64,000 nucleotides of DNA from Sapria himalayana (lineage: Eukaryota > Streptophyta > Magnoliopsida > Malpighiales > Rafflesiaceae). Positions within the stretch are counted from its first letter, which is position 1. Each line of letters starts with the position of its first letter. Position numbers and translations under genes: made by a program. The notes under the pieces were generated by a model. That model was not told where the DNA came from and ran no database searches. It saw nothing but the letters and a program-made list of their open reading frames with translations. The stretch lies in contig JAREIK010002985.1 of the NCBI GenBank assembly GCA_029783825.1, positions 123,501-187,500 of the forward strand, read 5' to 3'. Shown here piece by piece: positions 24,971-36,420 of this stretch.

Positions 24971-27178
24971 CATATACATATATATATATACACACATATA
25001 CATATATACATTTACACATATACATACACACACACACACACACATATTTACATACACACACACATATATAGACACACACACACACACATATTTACATATA
25101 CACACACATATATAGACACACACACATACACATATTTACACATACACACACATATAGACACACACAGACACATACATACAATACACACACACACAACACA
25201 CACACAACACACACACACATACATACAACACACACACACACAACACACACACACACACAACACACACACACACACACAACACATACACATATATACATAT
25301 ACACAATTATACATATACATACATATGTACATCAGTGTACTTGACATCACAAAAGTTGATGGGCTAGTTGTGCCTATTAAAACTAAGGTTTTGCCAACTA
25401 TGATACCAAATAATGAAAATGATTTGGTGTTGGTTGCTTGTAGTTTGAAAGAAATCAGTATGGGCCACTTTTGGTTTCAGATTCATATGATAGATCTAAA
25501 AGTAGCGTTGATCAAAAGGTTAGTATCACGGGCACAGATCCATTTGATAGGTCTGATTTGTTACTCCATTGCATGTTTTTATTCCTACGCTATGTAGACC
25601 CTTCGGAGGCTTGCTCAAAATAGAGAAGCTGCAAGAAAGAGTAGATTAAGGAAAAAGGTGTGAGCTTTCTATTATGAACCCTACGTGAAATCTCTGTGCC
25701 TGTAGCTAGCTGTTTGCATGATGCTGATATCTTTGGCATTGAAAATTGGCAAATGAACGGTGCAGATGCTTGTTTTTGCCATGCAGGCATATGTCCAGCA
25801 GCTGGAAAGCAGCCGCTTGAAGCTGACCCAATTAGAACAGGAGCTTCACCGAGCTCGCCAACAGGGCATATTCATTTCAAGCCCTGGAGATCAAGGCCAT
25901 GTTCTTAGTGCAAATAGTACCATCACCTCTCTCTCTTTCTCTCTCTCTCTGAAAACACACACACACACACATAAATATATACATATCTATGTTCATATAT
26001 GCATACATGTATTATATATATGTATACATATGTACAATAGGGCATATTTATACATATACATAATAATATACACATATATACATGTACACATATAAATATA
26101 TACACAACTATGTACATATATGCATACGAATACATACATACATGTATATATATATATATATATGTGCACCCATACATACATAACAATACACAAACACACA
26201 CACACACATATATTTATATATACTTATACACGCCTGCAGACACGCATGTGCGCATATGTGCACATATGTGCACGCACACACATATATGCATGCAGATATA
26301 GTGTGCCTATACATTGTAAGAAACTAGTTGTATATAATCTTCAGGTGCGATGGTGTTTGATATAGAGTACGCACGGTGGCTAGAGGAACAGAATAGGCAG
26401 ATTAATGAGCTGAGATTGGCTGTCAATGCACATGCTTGTGATGCAGAACTTCGCATTGTGATTGATGGGATACTCAATCACCATGATGAAATATTCAGGC
26501 TGAAGAGCAACGCAGCAAAAGTTGATGTTTTCCACTTGTTGTCGGGGATGTGGAAGACTCCTGCTGAGAGATGCTTCATGTGGCTTGGCGGGTTCCGTTC
26601 GTCCGAGCTCCTCAAGGTGCGGAGGTCTGTTCTTCCTGGTTGTTCATCTCAGCGAGCCGTGAGGCACGAACGTGAGGCCCTCAGTCCTCTGGGTGCCATG
26701 GCATTGGAACTAGCCAGGGGACTCTTCTAGCCAGCTGGAACTGGAACAATTTAGTTGGTCTTGTTTTTTTTCTCTGTAGCTGCTCGTGAGTCAATTGGAG
26801 CCGTTCACAGAACAGCAGGTGGCAGCCATTGGAAGCCTGCAACAATCTTCCCAGCAAGGAGAAGATGCATTGTCGCAAGGAATGGAGGCCTTGCAGCAGT
26901 CATTGGCCGACACTCTTTCCAGCGGCTCGCTTGGCTCTTGCTCGTCTACAAACGTAGCCAATTACATGGGTCAGATGGCGATGGCCATGGGAAAGCTGGG
27001 CACTCTGGAAGGATTTCTTAGGCAGGCCGATAACTTGCGCCAGCAGACGATGCAGCAGCTGCATCGGATACTAACGACGAGACAGTCTGCCAGAGCTCTC
27101 CTTGCAGTTAATGATTACTTTTCACGCCTACGTGCTCTTAGCTCCCTCTGGCTCGCCCGACCTCGAGAATCATTATGA
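24326..27178 (+). CDS. TGA2: TGA-type bZIP transcription factor (TGA2/TGA6-like, clade II), six coding exons
   Basis: TGA factors bind TGACG (as-1) promoter elements in the nucleus and recruit NPR1-type co-activators in salicylate defence and detoxification. Coding exons: 24326-24391, 25444-25518, 25598-25657, 25787-25916, 26345-26616 and 26780-27178. All have GT-AG junctions and join in frame to 333 residues, close to the roughly 330 of Arabidopsis TGA2. The N-terminus MADASPRTDISTD is typical of clade II. The basic region (residues 48-67, QNREAARKSRLRKK) keeps the N-x7-R signature (N55, R63). A short zipper follows (L73, L80, L87). The DOG1/TGA C-terminal domain (about 115-333) contains MWKTPAERCFMWLGGF and DYFSRLRALSSLWLARP. 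I chose ATG 24326 because it gives the standard start; the frame stays open upstream to about 24200 (SGNTENWGESN just before), so an isoform with a longer N-terminus is possible. Introns 1 and 4 are largely microsatellite. No lesion seen; it looks functional. Confidence 0.93.
24604..24634. repeat. (CA)n-(TG)n microsatellite
   Basis: About 6 CA units then about 9 TG units inside TGA coding intron 1; the two runs can pair as a hairpin. Confidence 0.85.
24941..25325. repeat. Long compound CA/TA microsatellite in TGA intron 1
   Basis: About 385 bp almost entirely of CA, TA, CATA and AACACACA units, ending about 120 bp before exon 2. Apparent Cys-Val and Thr-His frames through it are simple-repeat products. 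Confidence 0.95.
25926..26300. repeat. CT, CA and TA/TACA microsatellites filling TGA intron 4
   Basis: The intron between coding exons 4 and 5 (25917-26344) is almost wholly simple sequence: a CT run (25926-25951), a CA run (25956-25971), CATA/TATA units (about 25972-26160), a CA run (26193-26210) and alternating GTGCGCATATGTGC units (26245-26280). The flanking splice sites remain good. Confidence 0.9.
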
Positions 27179-27249
27179 ATGCGTCTCATTTATGTTTATG
27201 TAATGTAATTCATCAAACAACGAACACAAGTTCATCAGTCAGCAAAATT

Positions 27250-28686
27250 TCAGAAGTAATTGCTCTCGTAAAAGTTACAGAGAAATTCAGACATGCCTCG
27301 ATTGTGCACGGAGGCATCGTGCAGGATGCCTTTTGTGCCTAGCACGTATTTCCCAATCACGTGGTGCCGCTGCTTTGCATGCTCCGCGACATTTCCCAGC
27401 TCTTCCATCGCCTTCAGCAACAGCATGTCGATCACCTACGTGGGAAGTTGATCACAAAAATGGCATGTCCCATGATCTAGGGTTCATAGAATCAAATTAG
27501 CTCCAGTTAAGAACTGATAGCTAACGTTCATGTTCGATTTTGGAATTAGATACAGCTGGCGCCGTGGTTCAAGACTTCGTGTTCGATTCTCGTCGTCCGA
27601 AGTGAGAACCTCGGCCAGTCGAGTTCATCGTTCCGGTTCCGATACGTGCCTGCTCGTGAATTGTGTCGTGTTACAGTGGATCATGACATGTGGACCCTAA
27701 CTAGCGACGATGCCGATTAAAGCGAGCTCTCTAACACATAAACCCTAGGGTTTTGCACCAGTAAATGGACCCTAACCCGTTGGATTTCGATTCTCATATG
27801 AACTTTGATCAATCGAGTTCATCGTCCGGTTGGTTGCAATTCGAATCTGCTCGTGATTCATGTATAATTTGGAAATGATCTTGCGATGCTTCTAATTCGA
27901 TAGAATCAAATCTGTTCTGGCATGAAACCTAGGGTTTTGTATGAACACAACCGAGGGTTCATCCTTCGGGTCCAAATCGTACCTGCACGTGACTAAGTTC
28001 AAAACCAGAAACATCAACTCCAATCACATCATCAAGATCATATCAAATCAGGAAATGAACCGGCAATGCTACTTCGTAACGTCACTTCGCTTTCCTGCGC
28101 ATCTATTTCACAAAACACACGATCGGTTTCTTGTTCGACAATTGGCCGTAACCTACAGTAGTCGAGTCGCAATGCGCAGTTGCTTCTCCTTAGCAGATCG
28201 CAGAGGCTACTTCCTGGCGTTGTCACATCTACTTAGGTTACAGTACGCTTCTTATCGTTTTGTTATCCTCTTAGATTCGAATAACATTTGTTGCACTTGC
28301 AGATTTACATTAGCATAAGCCATAATAACACTCATCTGAGAGAACTAAAGGATTAATTGCTCGCTGTATTAGCATGACTGATCTCGCGTTTCTATTTCTA
28401 CCAGAGCGAAACTGAAGAGGAGAAAGACGAAGAGAAATTACATGAAAAGTAAGCAACGACGAACATGAATCACCTTGGGATTTTCGATGTTTGAGAACCT
28501 GCGGATCTCAGTGGAGATGGTGGATCGGAGCTTAGATTGAGTGACGACGTCGTCGAGATGATACATCTCCATGATCGCAGGAAGCGATCTGCACGCGTTT
28601 CTGAAGAAGTCGATGACTCTCGCTTTCGCCTCCTCCATTGTCGCTGAGCTCGGAGGCACCTTAAGGCCCCTTGTCCTGAACGCCAT
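27250..28686 (-). CDS. NDUFA6: NADH dehydrogenase (complex I) subunit NDUFA6/B14, LYR family, two exons
   Basis: This accessory subunit of mitochondrial complex I belongs to the LYR protein family and lies in the matrix arm, binding an acyl carrier protein in known structures. Exon 1 is 28686-28474 and exon 2 is 27435-27250. The junction AAG|GT...AG|GTGATCGAC is in phase 0. The product has 132 residues, matching the roughly 133 of the Arabidopsis protein. Residues 20-45 carry the LYR-type helix (ARVIDFFRNACRSLP). Exon 2 has VIDMLLLKAMEEL and the conserved HAKQRHHVIG, and the protein ends FYESNYF, the plant B14 ending. The first ATG in frame is at 28686; no better upstream ATG exists. The intron (27436-28473) is about 1 kb and shows no transposon. 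It is tail to tail with the TGA gene and 422 bp downstream of the cyclophilin stop codon on the same strand. Confidence 0.95.
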
Positions 28687-29108
28687 CGGCTGCCTACTGT
28701 CTGCTTTGATTTCGTTTTGAGAGCCAAGGCTCAAATTTGCCTTTTAAATTATTCAAATAAAAATCTAAAAAATGTATCAAATTATTCAAAAAATTAAATA
28801 TTATATTTTGTTAAACAAATATAATGTTGACGAATATAAATGATATTAAAAATAAATATGAATGAATAGTAAGAGATATATATTTTTTAATTAAAAAAAA
28901 TCTATTTATTTTTCAACAATAGTGTACAATCTATGAAATTATAAAATCATCAGGATTAAAAAAAATAAGTGAAGAATCTTAATTTTAATATATAAAAGAT
29001 TAGTGAATATTAGCATTATTTGAATAAATAAATAATCAAATAAATAAAAAATAACCATTTATGAAAAATATGGCAGATAATCACAAAAAAATATTTAGAA
29101 AAAGTGGG

Positions 29109-29219
29109 TCACATCTCTCCACACTCAGTGATAGTACACGGTAATTTGGGCCGGTTGTTAGGCCCAGGGGCCACATTTTCAATTTTTCTGACCACGAGAA
29201 GGCCATCTCCAAGGACTTT
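29109..29219 (-). CDS. CYP22: Cyclophilin exon 7 and stop (residues 159-194)
   Basis: Encodes [27 protein letters not shown] and CTITECGEM followed by TGA. The acceptor is CGTGCAG| at 29220, after a short 80-bp intron. Confidence 0.96.
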   Translation of the reverse strand, partial: KVLGDGLLVVRKIENVAPGPNNRPKLPCTITECGEM

Positions 29220-29516
29220 CTGCACGATGAAACAGTGCCGTGAGCTGAAACCTGGAAGGGAAAATATTATACGCAACAAAAAGAATAAAAAAAAATTACC
29301 CCAAAAATTACATGCTTGTCGTCGAGCCAATCACATTTTGCGCACGTGATAAAAAACTGCATTTCAACAAAAAATAAATAAAAAAAGTTATTTTCTCTAA
29401 ATCTCTGCTCAAGTTGCTTCAGTCTTGCTTTCTATGCTACTCATACAGAAAATGTGTATTAATGGGAGAGATTAGAGAGAGATTAGAGAGAGAGAGAGGG
29501 AGATACATAGAGACAG

Positions 29517-29558
<42 letters not shown>

Positions 29559-30303
29559 TGTGCGAGAGAGAGAGAGAGAGAGAGAGTGGGTGGAGAAACC
29601 TGAGAGCCATTAGCATTTTTGCCGGAATTGGCCTGCAGCAGGCAGAAAAAAAGGCAAACCAAATGATTTGACCAATATACGCAGAGGCAAGCACACATGG
29701 GCACACACATGCTATATGCACTATAAGCACACATAGACACACATGCTATATGCACTATAATCACACACATAGGCACACATGCTATACGCACTAAATGCAG
29801 ACACACACACGCACACACACACACACCCATACTATAAGCACCATAAGCACACACACACCCATACTATAAGCACCATAAGCACACACACACACCCATACTA
29901 TAAGAGCACCATAAGCACACACACATGCTAGAAGCACTATAAGCCAATACTATAAGCATAAAGCACACACACATACTATAAGCCCCAACAGTACACAATT
30001 ACACAAACACACACGCTATAAGCATCATCAGCACACAACCACACATGCTATAAGCACTATCAGCATACAAACACACACGCTATAAGCACTATCAGCACAC
30101 AAACACACACGCTATAAGCACTATCAGCACACAAACACATACAATAAGCCCTAACAGCACACAAACACACACGCTGCAAGCATTATAAGCACTATAGGGC
30201 TCACACACGCAAACATAATAAGCACAATCAGCACACAAACACACATTATATATCAACACACACACACGCCGTGAGCATTATAAGCACTATAGGCTTACAC
30301 ACA

Positions 30304-30343
<40 letters not shown>

Positions 30344-33300
30344 GCAGATGAAGATGACAGAAAGGAAGCCCCATGCAAGCATGTGAGCGTGATCCAGTTT
30401 GCCAATAGAAAGTACCATAGAAAGTAAACCTGGACCAGTGTGCTTGGCAATAAAATTTTCATCTTCGAACGTAAGACCATAGATAGAATAACAGCCATTG
30501 CCATCTCCCTGAAAATAAGCATAAATACTAGTAAAAAAAAATAAAAATTAATTAACAAAAATAGATTTTACAAGGCACGGTATGGTGCATGGCCAACGGT
30601 GCACTTCGCAACAGGGGGTGCAACCATCGCACACAGCAGTGGTCAAGGGGTCAAGTGCATGGGGCACCACCGCACACTGCAGTGGGTGCAACCATGTGCA
30701 ACAGGGCCCTGTGACAACCACATATTGATTCAGATGAACAGCTGAAAATTGACTATGTAACTTAATTATTAGAATATGGGTTATAGATACAGGTGTCAAA
30801 CGGGCCGGCCCGGCACGGCCCGGCCCGTTTTAAAGCAGCACGATTGTGCTACCGTGCCGTGCCTGGCCCTCTCGGGCCCGGCCTGGCCATACAGACCAGG
30901 GCACAGGCAGACCCGAGCACGGCACAGGCTGACCCAGGCAGAATATTGATATATATTTTTTTAAATATTTATATTATGTCAATTTTATTGTTTAAGTGTA
31001 GATTATAAATTATTAAATATAAATTTTTTTATAAATGTTAAAAATTATAATTAAATAAAAAAACAAAATTTTGAAAAGTATTTTTTTTATCAAATTCAAA
31101 TTAGTTTAGCTTTTATTATATTTATTAATTATATATTAAAGTTATTAATTTTTAAAATAAAATTTACATCGTAAAAAAAATAAAGCAATACATTATGTTA
31201 GTATAAATAAAAATAAAAAAAAATTAAACAACACAAATGAAAAATTATCAATCATGCATTTTAAACCGATGGTCCGAACAAAACAAATATAAGTTTCAAC
31301 ACAACGTACAAACAAAGCGTACAAATACAATGAATAAAAAAACATCGAAAAAAAAACAGCAGATCAACATCAATAGTCAAACGGCATATCATGAGAATCA
31401 TCAGCCGCAACATCAAGATCAGTATCATATGGATCATCATCGGGGATCAACTCCTCCGCCATCGTAGTGGATGTAGATGCGACTCCAGTACCTGTCCCGG
31501 TCCCAGCTCCAACACGATCATGGATGCTAAACCTCGAATCCTCTCAATCCTTCAAACATGCCAAGACCTCAACCATATCTGGACATAATCTCGATCTCCT
31601 ATCCGAAATCACGTTCACTACAACACAAAAAGCAGACTCCGATACTACGCTCGACACCGGAGTAGTCAGTAGATCCCGTGCCATCCTAGATAGCACGGGA
31701 TATGTGGACTCATATAATTTCCACCACTGTAATAAATCAAGATTCTTAGTATCAGAATGTGATAGGATTGAGCAGTAATCGGTAACTAAGTACCGAGACA
31801 GCTCGCACCTATGTGATGATCCACCTCTACGTTTCCCCCTCGCTAGCTGAATGGAATAATCGTTATCTCCGAACAAGGTATCAATGTCCGTAATCACAGT
31901 CTCACTACTACCACCACCATACCTAGTATCGTAGTATGTGAATAGGTCAGTCAACTTCTCGTGTATGAACCCTTCAGGTGGCTCTTCTAGGTTCATGCAC
32001 GAGGAAATGAAAGTCAGAGTATTTTCTACCCTTTCCACCTTAACCCTAGGGACCATGCATGCAGCGAGACAATAAAGAGATGGAACTAAGGACCAGTACT
32101 TCAAGTACTTAGTCTCCATCTCTGCAACCATATGGCTAAGCATCGGGTCAGCTCGATACTTCCTAAACATGCTACTAATGTTGCATATGCACCGGAGTGC
32201 AATGCAAGTGGTAGGCATATAAACCGACGAACACATGTTCGTCGTGTCATAAAATATCTTCAGGAATTTCATAAATGAAATTCCTGAAGCCCAGTCAGTG
32301 TCGTCAATAATAAATTCATCGCTCTTACTATTGACGTAGTCGGATATCACGTGTTCGTATCCGACACTTGATTCCAACATCAGGTACGTGTAATTCCAAC
32401 AATGTCTCACATCCGATTGGAATTTCTTCTTCTTAAGATTCGCAGACAAACATAGAGTACCAAACTTTTGTTATCTGCGAGGAGTGCGAATATACTTTAG
32501 TGCATTATGTATATTATCCAACGCGGGGGAACACACATTCATACCCGCTTGAACAATCAGGTTAATCACGTGACATATGCATCTGATATGAAAGATCTCT
32601 CCTAATGGTGCGTCTCTAATATTCCTAACAAACATATTGATCACTACTTCATTATTATAAGCGTTATCAAATGTGACACTAAAAATTTTATTTTAAATTT
32701 TATATTCCCTAAATATTTTTATCATACCGTCAAAAATGGCCGGGCCATCATGAGGATGAAAAATCTCAGTGAATCCTAAAATTTTTTTATTGATTGTCCA
32801 GTTAGAATCTACATAGTGACTCGTGAGACATACATAAGAAGAATCATTGTGACATGTCCATATATCGGACGTCACGAACACCACTCCACTATATGCCATA
32901 AATTCCTTAATAATTTTTTATTTTTCTAACTTATATAGCTTTAGTATGTCACTCCTAGATGTGGACCTAGGAATCCTACGATAGGAAGCCTGAAAATAAG
33001 TCTGCATGATGCGCACTACCCTCGGATCTTCCGAAAATCTGATCGGAAGACCCATCAATGTGATGAGCCTGGCCATGCCGTCCCTACCCAACTCGCTAGA
33101 GTATACGAAGGGAGTAAACTTTGAGACTGAACTCGATCCAGTCTTAAAAAATGTAGTGCCAAGTTGAGTTTGCCTAGGATCTAAGGGTCCATGTTTTTAG
33201 GTGCATAATTCGGCATGTCTCTTAAGGTGCCCAGCCCCACATGAACTCTTGCATGTTAAAAGTCCCATACAATATTTACACTGTGCCATTTCTAGTTCAT

Positions 33301-36300
33301 CACCCCTAACATTTTTTTGTGTTATGATTTTAAAATGAGTCCAAACTACAGAAGTTCTCCTAGTTTTTTATTTTTTAGAACTTTGGGTTGAGACGACTGG
33401 AGAAACCAAAGTTTCAGCAGCCGCAGACGTCCGTGTAACACTAATATTTTTATTTTCCAAATTTAAATACGTGTCAGGTGTATTTGTCATTTTTTATGTT
33501 TTTTATTTTTTCCTAATTTTTTCTAGAGAGAGAAGATTTAGAGAGAAAGTAAATAAAAACGTTAAATAAAGTACCCGGTAAAAGCAATGAGCTCAGTCAC
33601 GTGCAAGGTACATCGCAGGAAGCTCTGATGTTCAATACTCAAGTCGAGTTTCACGAAAATCCAAGCCGAATGCAAAATCGCGAGGCCCGAGAGAGAGATG
33701 CACGGTTTATGTGAGAGAGAGAAAGTTTTGAGAGGTTATATGTTTTTGAAAAACATAATTGTTATAGGGAGGGGAGTAGAATTTATAGATTAAAGATATT
33801 AATTTTTTATTAAAAAAATATTTTTTTTATTTTTTTTTGAATTTTTTATATATAATTAGGGGGCATAATCACGAGGACCGTTGGAGTCGAATCCAACGGC
33901 TGATATTCAAGCAAATTAAAAATTTTTTTTTTTTCCCATTGGGTTTGGGTCGGGTGTCGGGACCGCGGGTCGGGTCCATTCATTACCAGACCCACGGGCT
34001 TTAATTCGCGAATCCGGAGGGTCAGGGTCTGGGTCATGGACTCACGGCCATGCGTGCGGCGTGCCCGCGTGAAGCCTAACCGGCACGGAAAGAAAACGTG
34101 CCGGCGTGCCGTGCCCCGGCACGGCACGGGCCCGGTTAAAAAACGTGTCAGGCCGGCCCAGGCACGGCCGAACCGTGCCGTGCCTCGTGCCGGCCCAGCC
34201 CGGCCCAGCCCATTTGACACCTCTAGTTATAGATGACAAATGGGCAGGCCAGCCCGGCCCAATTTGCAACACGACCCAGGAAAACCGAGCCTGGCATGAG
34301 CCGTGGATTACATTTTGTGTGTCCTACCAGAATAAAGTCCTTGGGCCATTTTGTGCCAATCATGCCAGCCATGGCCCAAGGCCCATTATTTGTGGGCTTG
34401 CCCGATCCGGCACAATGTAGGTCCGTGCCTAGTTGCGGATGACACCATGACTCGAGCCGGGCTCAGGCTGCCCAACCAATCTAACATGTCTATATGATTA
34501 GACCTAAAAAAAACTTTAGCTTGATATTCAAAATCATTAAAATTCAATATATCTAATATTAAAATATTTTATTATCTTTAAATTTATTATATCATATTTC
34601 ATGAATAATATATTAATAACTGAATATAATCGAAAGATAAAATTTTCATTTTTAAAATTATTATATATATTTTTTACGACAACACGAATATGTATTTATT
34701 TTATATACTCACGTATTGTATTACAATTAATTATACATTAAATATTAGTAATATAAAATTATATAATAAAAGAATATTTATATTTTAGTAAAATAACTAC
34801 TGGAATAGAAAAACAAAATTAAAATAGAATGAGTCAAAAATAATTAAAAATTTATATGTAATTATATAAAATTAAATATAATAATTTTATATGCAATTAT
34901 ATGAACTGACCATAAAAATTAGATAATAAAATTTATGAATAAATACATAACTTATATTAGAATTATGAAGACAAATGTAATAATAACAATACACATTCGA
35001 GTACTATGATAAATTACATAAATTTATACCATTAAAATTAGCAACAAACAAAAGATGATAAAATATTTATTTTATTTTATTTTAATTTAAAATAAAATAA
35101 ATAGTTTAATGTAATTTTCAAATTGTTTGCATTTTAAAATAATTTTAGCATATTCAATATTATTTCTCAATTTCAAGTTTTTTAAAAAATAATATCTTTT
35201 ATGTTAATTGTTATTTTTTTTTATTTTTTATTTTTTTATGTTAATATCTTTACTTGTGGTAGTCGATTTTTTTTATTTTTTATTTTTTTATTTTTTTATT
35301 TTTTTATTTTTTTATTTTTTTATTTTTTTATTTTTTTATTTTTTTATTTTTTTATTTTTTTATGTTAATTTTAGCATATTCAATATTATTCAATAATATC
35401 TTTATTTTTTTATTTTTTTTATTTTTTTTTTATTTTAATATACATTTACTTGTGGTAGTCGATTGATTCGAGTATAGAGGTGTCGAGTTGGTTGGGTGGC
35501 CCTGGCACGATCCAAATTAGTTGTGCCTAGCTCGGCACGGCATGATCATAACCGTGCCTGGCTCGATAGGGCACGATCTAGAGGCACTAGACCCATGACC
35601 CAAGATTGGGCTTGGGTCATGGGTATTGCCCGGCTTTTTTTAAAAAAATTGGCATCCCCCATGGCCGTGCCCATTACGATATCACGTAAAAAGCCCAGAC
35701 AAAAAAACTATAGTTGCGACCCATCACTTTAAGAGCCGACAAAAAAATAATTTTTTTAAAGATCTAATGATCTATAGCAGTCCGATTTATTTCCAATGGC
35801 TATAACAGAAATACCACAACTATTGAATTTCTACCCTTTTAAAATTAAAAAAAAAACTATAAAAATAGAATAGAAATTTATAAAAAATTTATTCTCATTT
35901 TTTCTCATATATTATATATTTTTCTTCTCAGATCTCCTCTCTCTGCTCTCTTAACTCATAGTCCTGTTATAAAATTTGAGGTTGTAGAAAATAATTAAAA
36001 ATATAGTATGATATAAAGTTTAATATATTTGTGGGGCATAAACTTTTGCTCAAATAAATTAATACGATACGGTTATGATTATATTATATAATTTATTTTT
36101 TAAAATTCTATTATTACATAATATAAAATTTTAAATATTAATTAAAAAATAATAAATAATAAGTTGAATGATAATGAATTTGACATAAATTTAGATAATA
36201 CTGATAATCAGACTAAAATATCCGAGGTCAAAACTAAGTTCTTACCAATAATCTTGATCAAAACTCATTTACTTAAAAAACCTAAAACTATATAACTTTA

Positions 36301-36381
36301 GTAGTATTAATTCACTTAAAAATAAAGAAAAATAAAAATTCTAAGAATACAAAAAAAAATGAATATAATATATTTATTAAA

Positions 36382-36420
<39 letters not shown>

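Noticed and set aside
24903..26314. Cys/Val- and Thr/His-rich open frames in the TGA introns
   Set aside because: Pure microsatellite translations inside introns of a gene with clear exons.
27550..27605. Possible tRNA: GTTCGATTCTC resembling a B box
   Set aside because: No matching A box, acceptor stem or cloverleaf could be drawn around it.
27941..28318. 125-codon open frame on the + strand
   Set aside because: Lies within the NDUFA6 intron on the other strand, has no recognisable similarity, and ends before the NDUFA6 exon.
29690..30345. Regularly spaced repeats that might suggest a CRISPR-like array
   Set aside because: Units are contiguous CA-rich minisatellite variants without unique spacers, in a plant intron.
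35208..35396. Phe/Tyr-rich hydrophobic open frame resembling a membrane protein
   Set aside because: It is the translation of the TTTTTTA array.
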